From NCBI RefSeq assembly GCF_020438995.1, contig NZ_JAGQTN010000078.1:1-55822 (forward strand): 55,822 nucleotides of DNA, written 5' to 3'. This stretch comes from Gordonia sp. (in: high G+C Gram-positive bacteria). Lineage in GTDB: Bacteria; Actinomycetota; Actinomycetes; Mycobacteriales; Mycobacteriaceae. Shown here one piece after another: positions 7,663-17,439 of this stretch (position 1 is the stretch's first letter; each line of letters begins with the position of its first letter). The position numbers were made by a program, and so were the translations under genes. The notes below the pieces were generated by a model, which was given only the letters and a program-made list of their open reading frames with translations, did not search any database and was not told the DNA's origin.

Positions 7663-8751
7663 TCAGTTGAACTGCACCACTGCCTGGGCGCGGCCGAAGA
7701 TGCGGCGGTTGCCCTGCTTGGCGACGATGGCGATGGTGCCGCGGCGGGTCTCGGGGTCGAGGGATTTGACCTTGCCGGTGAAGTCGACGGCGGCGCTGTC
7801 GTCCTCGGGTACGTACACCATGCTGGTGAAGCGCACGTTGTACTCGCAGAACGCCGCCGGGTCCCCGATGAATTCGGAGATGTAGCTCGCGCCGAGGCCC
7901 ATCGTCTGCATGCCGTGGGCCACGACGCCCTCGAGGCCGGCCGCCTTGACGACGTGGTCGGAGAAGTGAATCGGGTTGGGGTCACCGGCGACGCCGGCGT
8001 AGTTCGACAGGTTGCCGCGGGTGAGCAGGAACCGTTTGTCGGGCAGTTCCTGTCCGACGGTCAGTGTGTCGAAATCGATCGCACTGTAGGCGGGTGGTAG
8101 TTCGGTGGGGTCGGGTTTGCGTTCGCGGCCGGCGGCGACGGTGATGCCGGGGTCGGGGATGGTGTCGACCTTCATCATCACGTGGTCGAGCGAGGTTATC
8201 AGCTCGGGGTCGATCTCCAGCCCGGGACGGGCGGCGAGCGAGGTCCAGGTGGTCATCACCGGTTCGTCGTGCTGGTTCCAGATGACGTTCTTGGTGACCA
8301 TCAGGTCGACTATCTCGGGGCTGGTCACGTGCCGGAACGAGTCGAGGGTCACATCGCACACCAGTTGGTCGCCCACTTTGATGGGCCGGTGGTACATGAG
8401 CCGCTGGTCGGTCTGCAGGATCGACCACAGGTCGTAGCCGACGACGACCTCGTCGAACAGTTTGCGTTGTGCGACGACGCCGATGATCGAGACGAAGGTG
8501 GGCGCGGCGATCAGGGTGTCGTGACCGAGTTCACTCGCTTTCGCCTCGTTCCAGTGGACGGGGTGGGCGTCCTGGACGGCGAGCGCGTGCCGGCGGACGT
8601 CTTCGCGGCCGACCTCGAAGTAGTCGTCCACCGTGTAGTGGTAGCCGACGAGTTCGGCGGTCCGCGCCGCGAGCTCATCGGGAGAGAACTTCTCACCGCT
8701 CTGGAACGCCAATGCACGCTGCTGCAACTCTTCGGCAGACACCTGGCTCAT
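7663..8751 (-). CDS. Fused (3R)-hydroxyacyl-ACP dehydratase, HadA-HadB type
   Basis: 362 residues starting at the ATG at 8751 (MSQVSAEELQQ, with GGAG before it). The product is a tandem of two hotdog domains. Residues about 25-170 match MaoC-like N-terminal/HadA-type sequence (ELVGYHYTVDDYFEVGREDV, IAAPTFVSIIG). Residues about 220-362 are the HadB-type catalytic hydratase with the signature YAGVAGDPNPIHFSDHVVKA and GVVAHGMQTMG. In Mycobacterium the same place is held by three separate genes hadA, hadB and hadC of the FAS-II system for mycolic acid chains; the fused form is known in related mycolate genera. No hadC follows. The gene is next to rpmG, as in mycobacteria. Confidence 0.9.
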   Translation of the reverse strand: MSQVSAEELQQRALAFQSGEKFSPDELAARTAELVGYHYTVDDYFEVGREDVRRHALAVQDAHPVHWNEAKASELGHDTLIAAPTFVSIIGVVAQRKLFDEVVVGYDLWSILQTDQRLMYHRPIKVGDQLVCDVTLDSFRHVTSPEIVDLMVTKNVIWNQHDEPVMTTWTSLAARPGLEIDPELITSLDHVMMKVDTIPDPGITVAAGRERKPDPTELPPAYSAIDFDTLTVGQELPDKRFLLTRGNLSNYAGVAGDPNPIHFSDHVVKAAGLEGVVAHGMQTMGLGASYISEFIGDPAAFCEYNVRFTSMVYVPEDDSAAVDFTGKVKSLDPETRRGTIAIVAKQGNRRIFGRAQAVVQFN

Positions 8752-8859
8752 TCGGTGGTCTCCTTCATCGGACGGGCCACAACAACACCGAAGGGCCACC
8801 TCTTTCGAGGCAGCCCGCGGTTTTGCGCTATGGGTTCAAGATTCGGTGGGTGAACTGTG

Positions 8860-9027
8860 TCAGCGCGATTCTTTGTGCGCCTGGTGCGTTCCGCAGTTGG
8901 GGCAGAACTTCTTGATCTCCAGGCGGTCGGGATCGTTGCGACGGTTCTTCTTCGTGATGTAGTTACGGTGCTTGCACACCTCGCATGCCAAGGTGATCTT
9001 GGGGCGAACATCGGTTGAGGAGGCCAC
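8860..9027 (-). CDS. rpmG: 50S ribosomal protein L33
   Basis: 55 residues, standard for L33. The start is the GTG at 9027 ([13 protein letters not shown]), because L33 normally begins within a few residues of this segment. Four Cys in two pairs (CEVC and CPNC) form a zinc ribbon, so this is the zinc-containing form. It is a short basic protein of the large subunit. It reads with hadAB, 108 bases before it. Confidence 0.95.
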   Translation of the reverse strand: MASSTDVRPKITLACEVCKHRNYITKKNRRNDPDRLEIKKFCPNCGTHQAHKESR

Positions 9028-9111
9028 TGCAATCTTCTTTCGGGTGTATGGTCTTCGGTCGGCCCACGACTTGTTCAGAGAACCGAACTCGTCGCGATGC
9101 ACCGTTGTGTG

Positions 9112-9185
9112 TAGCGGTGGAGGGACTCGATCCCTCGACCTCACGATTATGAGTCGTGCGCTCTAACCAGCTGAGCTACACCGCC
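9112..9185 (-). tRNA. tRNA-Met (anticodon CAT)
   Basis: 74 nt on the minus strand. The acceptor GGCGGTG pairs with CACCGCT (a G-U at the first pair), the D arm is AGCTCAGCTGGTTAGAGC, and the anticodon loop is CTCATAA. The paired first base suggests an elongator rather than an initiator tRNA. Confidence 0.93.
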
Positions 9186-9207
9186 CTGTGGACTGGTCGG
9201 TCCAGCG

Positions 9208-9280
9208 AGCCCCCTGACGGAATCGAACCGTCGACCTTTTCCTTACCATGGAAACGCTCTGCCGACTGAGCTAAGGGGGC
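9208..9280 (-). tRNA. tRNA-Thr (anticodon GGT)
   Basis: 73 nt on the minus strand. The acceptor GCCCCCT pairs with AGGGGGC; the anticodon stem TTTCC/GGAAA encloses ATGGTAA, giving GGT. It lies 22 bases from tRNA-Met in the same direction. Confidence 0.95.
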
Positions 9281-9403
9281 GTACCCGGGATGCCTTGTGG
9301 GCTTCCCGAGAGCCTTTACGAGGTTACACACCGATCCTCACACGCTCCAAATCGCCTGTTGGGGCGATCGGGGCGCGCTTGTCATCGACGAGTGACCACG
9401 TTG

Positions 9404-9484
9404 TGGCAGGTATAGGATTCGAACCTATGTAGCTTGCGCGACGGATTTACAGTCCGCTCCCTTTGGCCGCTCGGGCAACCTGCC
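9404..9484 (-). tRNA. tRNA-Tyr (anticodon GTA)
   Basis: 81 nt on the minus strand with the long variable arm of bacterial tRNA-Tyr. The acceptor GGCAGGT pairs with ACCTGCC, the anticodon loop is CTGTAAA, and the T arm is GGTTCGAATCC. Confidence 0.94.
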
Positions 9485-9645
9485 GTGCCGTTCCGTCTCG
9501 GCCGGAACCGATGAGAACAACGCGGTGAAGAATACAACGAACCATGCCCTGTCGCGCAAATCGCCTGGTGAGAGGCCCTTGTACGAGGCCGCAGTGCGGG
9601 GACTCGGTGCCGGGCGCGCCCGCGCCTACCGCTACCCTGTCGGTC

Positions 9646-10137
9646 ATGGCTGATTCATCGTTCGACGTGGTGAGCAAGGTCGACCGCCAGGAGGTCGACA
9701 ACGCCCTCAACCAGGCCGGCAAGGAGTTGTCGCAGCGTTACGACTTCCGTGGCACCAACACCACCATCGCGTGGTCCGGCGAGGAGGGCATCGTGATCAC
9801 CTCCGACGCCGAGGAACGCGCCCAGGCCGGCCTGGAGGTGTTCAAGGAGAAGCTGATCCGGCGAGACATCTCACTGAAGGCCTTCGACGCCGGTGAGGTC
9901 ACATCGTCGGGCAGGACCTACAAGATCGCCGGCAACCTCGTGCAGGGCATCGACTCCGAGCACGCCAAGAAGATCTCCAAGAAGATCCGCGACGAGGGCC
10001 CCAAGGGTGTCAAGGCGCAGATCCAGGGCGACGAGCTGCGGGTCTCCAGCAAGAAGCGCGACGACCTGCAGGCCGTCATCGCGCTGCTCAAGGGCGAGGA
10101 TTTCGGGATCGCACTGCAATTCGTGAATTACCGATAG
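9646..10137 (+). CDS. YajQ family nucleotide-binding protein
   Basis: 163 residues from the ATG at 9646 ([20 protein letters not shown]), the usual YajQ length; upstream in-frame codons are rejected because the family starts here. Typical text: [24 protein letters not shown]-like SGRTYKI, and [19 protein letters not shown], ending IALQFVNYR. Members bind nucleotides or RNA; some bind cyclic di-GMP and act with transcription factors, which is of interest because this window also encodes GGDEF and EAL proteins, though no direct link is shown. It is convergent with htpX, five bases apart. Confidence 0.93.
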   Translation: MADSSFDVVSKVDRQEVDNALNQAGKELSQRYDFRGTNTTIAWSGEEGIVITSDAEERAQAGLEVFKEKLIRRDISLKAFDAGEVTSSGRTYKIAGNLVQGIDSEHAKKISKKIRDEGPKGVKAQIQGDELRVSSKKRDDLQAVIALLKGEDFGIALQFVNYR

Positions 10138-10141
10138 CGCG

Positions 10142-10987
10142 TCAACCCCTGCGCGCCATCTCCTGTAGCCGGGCGATCCGTTCCTCGGTCGGCGGGTGGG
10201 TGGCGAACAGCCGGGTCATTCCGCCGCCGCGGAACGGGTTCTCGATCATCAGGTGACTCTGAGCTTCGATCGCGGGTTCGGGGGCGAGCGGGGCCCTGTC
10301 GACGCCGCCGGAGATCTTGGCCAGCGCCGACGCCAACGCCAGCGGGTCACCGGTGAGTTCGGCGCCGGACTGGTCGGCCTGGAACTCACGCGAGCGCGAC
10401 ACGGCCATTTTGATGACGGTCGCCGCGATCGGTCCGAGCAGTGAGATGGCCATCATGCCGAGCAGACCGGGTCCGTTGTTGCGGTTGCCGCCGAGCATGA
10501 AGGCGAAGTTGGCGATGCCGGTGATCACCGACGCCATCGCGCCGGCGACCGACGAGATCAGGATGTCGCGGTTGTAGACGTGCGACAGTTCGTGCCCGAG
10601 GACCGCCCGTAGTTCGCGTTCGTTGAGCAGTCGCAGGATCCCCGCGGTGCAGCACACCGCGGCGTTCTGCGGGTTGCGGCCGGTCGCGAACGCGTTGGGT
10701 GATTCGGTGGGGCTGATGTAGAGCGCTGGCATCGGCTGGTGTGCCGTGGTGGCCAACTCACGCACGATCCGGTACAGCATCGGCGCCTGCACTTCGGTGA
10801 CGGGCTGCGCGCGCATCGACTTCAGCGCCATCTTGGCGCTGTTGAAGTACACGTAGCCGTTCATGCCGACCGCGAAGACGATCGCGACCAGCAGGATCAG
10901 CGGGCTCCGGAACATCGCGCCGATCCCGATGATGATCGCCGACATCACCCCGAGCAGCACCGCCGTCTTGAGACCGTTGAAATGCAT
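10142..10987 (-). CDS. htpX: Membrane zinc metalloprotease HtpX
   Basis: 281 residues from the ATG at 10987 ([13 protein letters not shown]), where mycobacterial HtpX also begins. Two membrane segments near the N-terminus (about residues 7-50), then the zinc motif HELSH within [14 protein letters not shown], two more hydrophobic segments after it, and the third ligand region ESREFQ-like [13 protein letters not shown]. HtpX degrades damaged membrane proteins. The ending [13 protein letters not shown] is typical. It is 92 bases downstream of the polyprenyl synthase in the same direction, matching the mycobacterial grcC1-htpX order. Confidence 0.95.
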   Translation of the reverse strand: MHFNGLKTAVLLGVMSAIIIGIGAMFRSPLILLVAIVFAVGMNGYVYFNSAKMALKSMRAQPVTEVQAPMLYRIVRELATTAHQPMPALYISPTESPNAFATGRNPQNAAVCCTAGILRLLNERELRAVLGHELSHVYNRDILISSVAGAMASVITGIANFAFMLGGNRNNGPGLLGMMAISLLGPIAATVIKMAVSRSREFQADQSGAELTGDPLALASALAKISGGVDRAPLAPEPAIEAQSHLMIENPFRGGGMTRLFATHPPTEERIARLQEMARRG

Positions 10988-11079
10988 CACCCACCCGCTT
11001 CCACCGTCCGACACCGGTACATCACCGGTTCACACTGTCAAACGTACGTGAGGTGCGGTCAGGTTCCGTGTTGAGAAGT

Positions 11080-12096
11080 TCAGCCGGTGCGGTCGATGGT
11101 GTAGCGGACCAGAGAGGACAGGGCGCCGGTGGCCTGTGTTTCCGGGAGCCGGGCCAGTTCGGCCAGGGCCTCGTCGGCGAACGAATGCAGTTTGGCGTGC
11201 GCCTGGGCCATGCCGGATGACGTGGTGAGCAGTTTCAGGGCCTCGGTGACCTCGTCGTCGGCGGTGAGGGCACGCGGCTTGCCGGCCGGGTCCAGCAACA
11301 GCTCCCGCAGCCTTGGCGTCGACGGCTCGTCACCGCGCAGCGCATACAGCACGGGCAGCGTGTGCACGCCCTCACGCAGGTCGGTGCCCGGGGTCTTGCC
11401 CGAGTCGCCGGTGGCCGACGCGATGTCGATGATGTCGTCGGACACCTGGAAGGCGATGCCGATGATGTCGCCGATCCGCGCGAGGCGCTCGATGCTGTCG
11501 GGGTCGGCACCGGCGGCCATCGAACCGAACCGGGCGGCGGCAGCGATCAGCGAGCCGGTCTTCTCCCACACCACCTTCAGGTAGTGGTCGATCGGGTCGA
11601 TGTCGCCGGTCGCGCCGACGGTCTCCCGCATCTGGCCGGTGACCAGTTCGGCGAACGTCTCGGCGATGATCCGCACCGCGTCGGGGCCGAGCGTCGACAC
11701 CAGTCGCGATGCCCGCGCGAAGAGGAAGTCGCCCGACAGGATGGCGATGCTGTTGGTCCAGCGGGCGTTGGCCGACTGCGCGCCACGGCGCATCGGAGCC
11801 TCGTCCATGACGTCGTCGTGGTACAGGGTGGCCAGGTGGATCATCTCGACGACCGTCGCCGCGGTGATCACGTCCCGGCTGCCCGGGTCGGGGCCGAACT
11901 GGGCGGCCAGGATCGCGAACATCGGCCGGAACCGTTTGCCGCCGGCCTTCGCCAGGTGGGTGGCGGCCTCGGTCATGATCGCGTCGCCCGAGGACAGTTC
12001 GGTGATCAGCAGGTCCTCGACGTCTGCCAACGCCGACCGCACCACCTCGGCGAACTCGTCGGTGCCCAGGTCAAGTCCGGCGAAAGTCGACTTCAC
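11080..12096 (-). CDS. Polyprenyl diphosphate synthase (menaquinone side chain)
   Basis: 338 residues. All-trans type prenyl synthase: the first Asp-rich motif is DDVMD (in LYHDDVMDEAPMRRG), the second DDIID (in FQVSDDIIDI). GGKRFRP and the final R-Y-T-I-D-R complete the pattern. It condenses isopentenyl diphosphate units, probably to the long chain used by MenA. It matches the place of grcC1 of Mycobacterium and is divergent from menJ. A 101-base gap to menJ should carry both promoters. Product chain length cannot be read from the sequence with confidence. Confidence 0.92.
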   Translation of the reverse strand: MKSTFAGLDLGTDEFAEVVRSALADVEDLLITELSSGDAIMTEAATHLAKAGGKRFRPMFAILAAQFGPDPGSRDVITAATVVEMIHLATLYHDDVMDEAPMRRGAQSANARWTNSIAILSGDFLFARASRLVSTLGPDAVRIIAETFAELVTGQMRETVGATGDIDPIDHYLKVVWEKTGSLIAAAARFGSMAAGADPDSIERLARIGDIIGIAFQVSDDIIDIASATGDSGKTPGTDLREGVHTLPVLYALRGDEPSTPRLRELLLDPAGKPRALTADDEVTEALKLLTTSSGMAQAHAKLHSFADEALAELARLPETQATGALSSLVRYTIDRTG

Positions 12097-12197
12097 GTCC
12101 CGTGCCGCCCCATCTCGTTGGTCTCCCGCAACAGCCGTCGATGGCCGTCACACTGCCTGTGAGCGTAACCGCTACCGGCTGCCGACATACTGGTCGG

Positions 12198-13448
12198 GTG
12201 AGCAACCAACCCCAACCTGTGGACGTTCTGGTCGTCGGGGCGGGCCCCGGCGGCGCCGCGGCCGCCGCACACGCCGTGGCCGCCGGACGTGCGGTGACAC
12301 TCATCGACGGGGCCACCTTTCCGCGGGACAAGACGTGCGGCGACGGCCTCACCCCACGCGCGGTGGCCGAACTCGACGCCCTCGGCCTCGGCTCGCTACT
12401 CGACGGCAGGCCACGCATCGACGGGCTGCGTCTGGCCGGGTGGGGGGCGACGCGGGAGGTGCCGTGGCCGTCGGGACGGTTTCCCGCACACGGCAGCGCG
12501 GTGGCCCGCACCGAACTCGATGAGGAGATCCGGGCGCACGCGGTCGCGTCCGGGGCGACGATGCTGCAGGGCACCAAGGCCGTCGGCGCGGTGATGGCTG
12601 GTGATCGGATCGAGTCGGTCACGCTGGCCGGGCCGAGTGGGACGTCGGACGTCGCGGTGCGCGATGTGATCGTCGCCGACGGGGTGCGCTCGACCCTCGG
12701 CAAGACGCTCGGCCGGCAGTGGCACCGCGACACCGCATACGGGGTGGCCGCCCGCGCATATGTGGCGTCCGAACGCGCCGATGAGCGGTGGATGGGGTCG
12801 CACCTGGAACTGCGCGGCCCCGACGGCGGACTGCTGCCCGGCTACGGGTGGCTGTTCCCACTCGGCAGCCAGGGCAACGTTAACGGCCTGCTCAACATCG
12901 GGGTCGGGGCGCTGGCTACGGCCAAACGTCCGGCGAGCATGCAACTGCGGCCGATCCTGGAGCACTACACCGAGTTCGTCCGCGACGAATGGCGCATCGG
13001 TGGCGTCCCGATGCGGGTGGCGTCGGCGCTGCTGCCGATGGGCGGGGCGGTCACCGGGGTGGCCGGGCGCAACTGGATGCTGATCGGCGACGCCGCAGCC
13101 TGCGTCAACCCGCTCAACGGCGAGGGCATCGACTACGCGATGGAGACCGGGCGCCTGGCCGTCGAACTGCTCGGTGCCGACGACTACACCACCCGCTGGC
13201 GCGACGTACTGACCGACCATTACGGGCTCGCGTTCTCGGCGGCACGCAGGCTGGCCGGGGTGCTCACGGTGCCGCAGGCGGTACCCGCCCTGGGACGGCC
13301 CGGGATGCGGTCGGCGCGGCTGATGTCGATGGTGGTCCGGGTGATGGGTAACCTCATCACCCCCGACGACGCCGACCTGGTGGCACGGGCCTGGCGCACC
13401 GCCGGCCGTCTCTCCAGCCGGGTCGACGACCGTCCGCCGTTCCGGTGA
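12198..13448 (+). CDS. menJ: Geranylgeranyl reductase family; menaquinone saturase MenJ
   Basis: 416 residues from the GTG at 12198 (VSNQPQPVDVLVVGAGPGG), chosen because the FAD-binding GxGPGG motif must lie near the start. PRDKTCGDGLTPRA is the PxxxCG motif of the family, and GRNWMLIGDAAACVNPLNGEGIDYAM is the second FAD-contact motif. In Mycobacterium the protein at this place (MenJ) reduces one double bond of the menaquinone prenyl tail. Position next to the polyprenyl synthase and menG supports this. The stop shares bases with a GTG of the following gene (GTGA at 13445-13448). Confidence 0.9.
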   Translation: MSNQPQPVDVLVVGAGPGGAAAAAHAVAAGRAVTLIDGATFPRDKTCGDGLTPRAVAELDALGLGSLLDGRPRIDGLRLAGWGATREVPWPSGRFPAHGSAVARTELDEEIRAHAVASGATMLQGTKAVGAVMAGDRIESVTLAGPSGTSDVAVRDVIVADGVRSTLGKTLGRQWHRDTAYGVAARAYVASERADERWMGSHLELRGPDGGLLPGYGWLFPLGSQGNVNGLLNIGVGALATAKRPASMQLRPILEHYTEFVRDEWRIGGVPMRVASALLPMGGAVTGVAGRNWMLIGDAAACVNPLNGEGIDYAMETGRLAVELLGADDYTTRWRDVLTDHYGLAFSAARRLAGVLTVPQAVPALGRPGMRSARLMSMVVRVMGNLITPDDADLVARAWRTAGRLSSRVDDRPPFR

Positions 13449-13468
13449 GTGGCGGTAATCTACATCAC

Positions 13469-14386
13469 ATGACGACAGCCACGTCTCTCACTGCCCGATT
13501 GCGCGCGCGACGTGCCCGGCGTTTCGCGTTGCGCGACGAGATCGCCGCCCGCGACGACGGAGACTTCGAGTCGATCGTGCGCGACCTGATCAGTCGCGAG
13601 TTTCCGTGGGGCAACACGCAGGCGCTGAGTTTCGCGCTGTTCCGCACGTACGCGGTCCCGTCGATCGGCGATCTGCTGTGCGACACCCGCCAGTTCACCG
13701 AACACACCCAGAAGCGTTACGACGACACGGTGCTGCTGCTCGACGCACCCATTGAGCACGGCGTGTCGTCGACGATGGGGCGCACCGGGATCCGGCGGGT
13801 CAATGAGATGCACGGCATGTATGACATCTCCAACGACGACATGCTGTACGTGCTGTCGACATTCGTGGTGTGTCCGGTGGACTGGATCAACAGCTACGAG
13901 TGGCGCAACCTGACCGACCGGGAGGTCACCGCACTCACCGACTATTACCGGCTGCTCGGAAAACGTATGGGTATCAAGGGGATTCCCGAAGACTACGCGG
14001 GATTCGAAAAGCTGATGGAGGAGTACGAGATCGGCCATTTCACCTACTCCCCCAAGGCACGGGAAGTCGCGGACTCGACACTGGACCTGCTGGGTACGTT
14101 CGCGCCGTTCCATCTGCTGCCGCGCGCGGCGGTGCGGCGAATCTCGTTCGCGCTCATGGACGATCGGCTGCGGGTGGCGTTCCGGTATCCGCGGCCGACG
14201 CGGGTGGAGCAGGTCGTGGTGCGCGGCGGGCTCAAGGCGCGTGGCCTGGCGATCGCGCTGCTGTTTCCGCCGCGCCGTGAACCGATGTTCGGCCGGCAGA
14301 CTCCGCAGGTGCGCGGCTACCCGAACGGCTACGAAATCGAGAAACTGGGCACGTTCAAGCCCGGCTGCCCGGTGCCGCACATCTGA
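13469..14386 (+). CDS. Oxygenase MpaB family (DUF2236) protein
   Basis: About 305 residues. The MpaB/rubber-oxygenase-like domain has the key region RVNEMHGMYDISNDDMLYVLSTF and the later LMEEYE; the His in MHGMY and neighbouring His residues are candidates for haem or metal contact, as known for latex-clearing oxygenases of this family. The substrate is unknown. The start is uncertain: the ATG at 13469 gives a natural N-terminus (MTTATSLTARL), but a GTG at 13445 overlaps the menJ stop by four bases and could be translationally coupled. Either way it forms an operon with menJ, so a lipid or quinone substrate is possible. Confidence 0.75.
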   Translation: MTTATSLTARLRARRARRFALRDEIAARDDGDFESIVRDLISREFPWGNTQALSFALFRTYAVPSIGDLLCDTRQFTEHTQKRYDDTVLLLDAPIEHGVSSTMGRTGIRRVNEMHGMYDISNDDMLYVLSTFVVCPVDWINSYEWRNLTDREVTALTDYYRLLGKRMGIKGIPEDYAGFEKLMEEYEIGHFTYSPKAREVADSTLDLLGTFAPFHLLPRAAVRRISFALMDDRLRVAFRYPRPTRVEQVVVRGGLKARGLAIALLFPPRREPMFGRQTPQVRGYPNGYEIEKLGTFKPGCPVPHI

Positions 14387-14429
14387 GGTGGTCCGGCCAT
14401 GTGCCAAAAGGTCACCGGACCCTTCGTGA

Positions 14430-14466
14430 CCCTCGCTCCTGCGTCGCTTCGGCCTCAGGGATCAAG
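14430..14466. repeat. Dispersed intergenic repeat, copy 1
   Basis: 37 bases beginning CCCTCGCTCCTGCGTCGC and ending CTCAGGGATCAAG. A second copy at 41402-41438 matches at 35 of 37 positions. Both lie in gaps just after a gene. Confidence 0.8.
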
Positions 14467-14535
14467 ATGTCCGCCGCTGGAGCGAGGGACGCGTTGGGCG
14501 GGTGAGATGAGGCTCTCAGGCAGGGTACGGGGATG

Positions 14536-15240
14536 TCAGCGGACGGCGGAGTGGACGGCGGTGATGCCGCCGGTGAGGTTCTGCCAGCGGACGCCCGAGA
14601 AGCCGGCGTCGCGGATGAGTTCGCCGAGTTCGAATTGGTCGGGCCAAGCCCGGATCGATTCGGCGAGATACACATACGCGTCGGGATTGCTCGACACCTT
14701 GGTGGCCACGGCGGGCAGCGCCTTCATCAGGTATTCCATGTATACGGTGCGGAACGGCCGCACGGTGGGGGTCGAGAATTCGCAGATCACCAGGCGGCCA
14801 CCGGGTTTGAGTACGCGATGGAACTCGCTCAGTGCCCGGGGAACATCGTTGACGTTGCGCAGGCCGAAGGAAATGGTTGCGGCGTCGAAGGATTGGTCGG
14901 CGAACGGCAGGTTCAGGGCGTCGGCGGCGACCTTGGGCACCGGCCTGCCAGCACCGGCCTTGAGCATGCCGAGGGAGAAGTCGGCGGCGATACACCGCGC
15001 CCCCGACTTGGCCAGCTCGACCGTCGACACCGCGGTGCCGGCGGCCAGATCGAGCACCACGTCGGAGGGTGTGAGCGCGAGCGCCTTGCGGGTGACGGTG
15101 CGCCAGCGCCGGTCCTGCCCGAATGAGAGCACCGTGTTGGTGATGTCGTAGCGCCGGGCGACGCCGTCGAACATCTGGGCGACCTCGGCCGGATCCTTGT
15201 CGAGTGTTGCCCTGCTCGGGTGCCCCGCGGTGTCAGCCAT
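14536..15240 (-). CDS. menG: Demethylmenaquinone methyltransferase
   Basis: 234 residues starting [20 protein letters not shown]-dependent UbiE/MenG family: [20 protein letters not shown] near the start, motif [27 protein letters not shown], and the C-terminal [14 protein letters not shown]. It methylates demethylmenaquinone in the last step of menaquinone synthesis. In motif I the usual AGTGD reads AGTAVS, seen in some actinobacterial forms. It is downstream of menD and the DUF3592 gene on the same strand. Confidence 0.95.
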   Translation of the reverse strand: MADTAGHPSRATLDKDPAEVAQMFDGVARRYDITNTVLSFGQDRRWRTVTRKALALTPSDVVLDLAAGTAVSTVELAKSGARCIAADFSLGMLKAGAGRPVPKVAADALNLPFADQSFDAATISFGLRNVNDVPRALSEFHRVLKPGGRLVICEFSTPTVRPFRTVYMEYLMKALPAVATKVSSNPDAYVYLAESIRAWPDQFELGELIRDAGFSGVRWQNLTGGITAVHSAVR

Positions 15241-15258
15241 GGGTATCACGCTACTGGG

Positions 15259-15714
15259 TCACCGATCGCCCGCAGTCACCCGATCAGGCCGGCGGGCGGT
15301 GAGCCTTCGGTTGGTTTCGGCCAGCCCGATCACGACGGCGCCGATGACCAGCCACAGCAGCGCCACCACCGACACGGCGGGCACGATCGACAGGCTCGCG
15401 TCGCGGCCGGCTGGGCGAGCCAGGTCGGGGTTGGTGGCGTCGTACTCGACGCTGATCCGCTGGCCCTGGGTCAGTTCGGTGGGGTAGAGCAGGCCCAGGC
15501 GCGGGCTGTGCAGCTGGCCGTCGGGGGTCTGGAAGCTGACGTCGGCGCGCAGGTCGCCCGCGTACAGGACGTCGGCCATGACGGTGGCCTTGTGCGCCTC
15601 GATCTGGTGGTCGTTGCGGTAGCACGCGATCACCAGCACCGCACCCATCACGGTGCCGACGAGCCCGACCAGCAGTAATCCCTTCTGGACACGCCGCAAC
15701 ACCGCCGCATTCAT
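15259..15714 (-). CDS. DUF3592 membrane protein
   Basis: 151 residues. One membrane segment near residues 11-32 ([19 protein letters not shown]), an extracytoplasmic DUF3592 core ([17 protein letters not shown], then [17 protein letters not shown]), and a second membrane segment at about residues 110-130. The ATG at 15714 overlaps the menD stop (ATGA), so translation is coupled to menD. The same gene follows menD in mycobacteria. No function is established. Confidence 0.85.
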   Translation of the reverse strand: MNAAVLRRVQKGLLLVGLVGTVMGAVLVIACYRNDHQIEAHKATVMADVLYAGDLRADVSFQTPDGQLHSPRLGLLYPTELTQGQRISVEYDATNPDLARPAGRDASLSIVPAVSVVALLWLVIGAVVIGLAETNRRLTARRPDRVTAGDR

Positions 15715-17396
15715 GGGATTTCCCGGTACCGGGCGGCGATGGCCGCGTGGAGGTCGCGCAGCCGGGCGCGATCGGTGCTGACCTCCACGACCTCGAGCCC
15801 GCCGGGCACCTCGGTCTGCAGGTAGCCACTCAATTCGCCGAGGCTCACCCGCCGGTGGGCGATGTGGAATCCGGCGCACAGCGCTGCCAGGTCGGTGCGA
15901 TGCGGGGTGCCGAACACCCGCTCATACGCCCCCTCGTACGGACCGGTGTTGAAGCGGGGGTCACCTTGTTCGAGCAGCCCGAAGATACCGCCGCCGTCGT
16001 CGTTGGCGACGACGATCCGCAGATTGGACGGACGTGGTTCGCCGGGCCCGATGAGCAGGCCGGTCGCGTCGTGCACAAACGTCAGATCGCCCATGAGCGC
16101 GACGGTGCGGGCACCGGGGTCACGCGATTGCAGGTCGAGGGCGGCGCCGATGGCGGTCGAGTTGGTGCCGTCGATGCCGGCGACTCCCCGGTTCGACAGC
16201 ACCCGGACTTCGGGACTGACGCGGCCGGCGAGCGCGATGTCGCGGATCGGGTTGCTCGCCCCCACCACCAGCTGGTCACCGGGCCGCAGTGCCGCCGACA
16301 CCGCCCGCGCCACATGCAGTCCGGTGGTGTTGCCGGGTACGTCGAGTTCGGCGTCGACCGCGGTGACCACCTGGTGCTGAGTGTCGGCGCAGTGTTTGAG
16401 CCATGCCTCGGCGGGGGCGCCGGTGACCTCGGCGCGGGTTCCGGTGGCGTACACATTGCCCGACACGTCGGGCCAGCGCGGGCCGGTGGTCAGTGCGTAC
16501 ACACGCACATTCGGGTCGGCGAGCAGCCGCGACACCCCGCGATGCAGGGTGGGGCGCCCGCAGATGATGGCCTGCCGCGGCGATATCAGGTCAAGCGCAA
16601 GCGGGTGCAGCGGCGTGACCACGGCAGGAGCAGTGGGTTCGGCGACCGTGGGCACCGCGGCGAGTTCGGGATGGACGCCCGCGCCGTGACCGGACACGAC
16701 GACGGTGTCGAGGGTCAGGTCGATCGGTAACGGGACGTCGAGCCTGCCGACGGGCGCCTGCGTCCATGGCAGCCCTCCGGGGCGGCCCTCGAAGATCCCC
16801 AGGTCCTGCTGAGCCTCGCCGGGGTCGGCCGGAATGAGCGGCTCGCGCAGTGGGATGTCGAACTGGACGGGCCCGGCGTTACCGGTGCGGGCACCGCGTG
16901 CCGCGGCCAGCACCCGGCCGACGGCCGACCGCCACTGCGAATTGGTGTCCAGGTCCTGCTCGGCCAGGCCGAGACTGATCGCGGCCCGCACCTGGGTACC
17001 GAAGATCCCGAACTGTTCGATGGTCTGATTCGCCCCCGATCCGAGCAGCTCGTACGGCCGGTTCGCCGACACCACCACCAGCGGCACGCGGGCGTAGTTG
17101 GCCTCGAATACGGCCGGTGACATGTTGGCGACGGCGGTGCCGCTGGTCATGATGATCGGCACCGGCTGCCGCGACGCCGCGGCCAGGCCGAGCGCCAGGA
17201 AACCGGCCGAGCGTTCGTCGATCCGCACATGCAGCCGGAGCCGTCCGGCGGTGTCGGCCGCGTGCAACGCGAATGCCAGCGGCGCGTTTCGCGAACCCGG
17301 GCAGAGCACCGCCTCACGCACCCCGCCGCGGATCAGTTCGTCGACGATGACCCGTGCCTGCAGGGTGGACGGGTATTCGGTGCGAGGCTGGTGCAT
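15711..17396 (-). CDS. menD: SEPHCHC synthase (2-succinyl-5-enolpyruvyl-6-hydroxy-3-cyclohexene-1-carboxylate synthase)
   Basis: 561 residues, the usual length. A thiamine diphosphate enzyme that joins isochorismate and 2-oxoglutarate. Landmarks: [30 protein letters not shown] with the cofactor-activating Glu, [27 protein letters not shown], and the metal site [14 protein letters not shown] with [11 protein letters not shown]. It is divergent from the enoyl-reductase-like gene at 17440 with 43 bases between starts. Confidence 0.96.
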   Translation of the reverse strand: MHQPRTEYPSTLQARVIVDELIRGGVREAVLCPGSRNAPLAFALHAADTAGRLRLHVRIDERSAGFLALGLAAASRQPVPIIMTSGTAVANMSPAVFEANYARVPLVVVSANRPYELLGSGANQTIEQFGIFGTQVRAAISLGLAEQDLDTNSQWRSAVGRVLAAARGARTGNAGPVQFDIPLREPLIPADPGEAQQDLGIFEGRPGGLPWTQAPVGRLDVPLPIDLTLDTVVVSGHGAGVHPELAAVPTVAEPTAPAVVTPLHPLALDLISPRQAIICGRPTLHRGVSRLLADPNVRVYALTTGPRWPDVSGNVYATGTRAEVTGAPAEAWLKHCADTQHQVVTAVDAELDVPGNTTGLHVARAVSAALRPGDQLVVGASNPIRDIALAGRVSPEVRVLSNRGVAGIDGTNSTAIGAALDLQSRDPGARTVALMGDLTFVHDATGLLIGPGEPRPSNLRIVVANDDGGGIFGLLEQGDPRFNTGPYEGAYERVFGTPHRTDLAALCAGFHIAHRRVSLGELSGYLQTEVPGGLEVVEVSTDRARLRDLHAAIAARYREIP

Positions 17397-17439
17397 CCTC
17401 CCACCCTAAATGGGGCCGCGGGAGTCTAGAGTCGGACGT

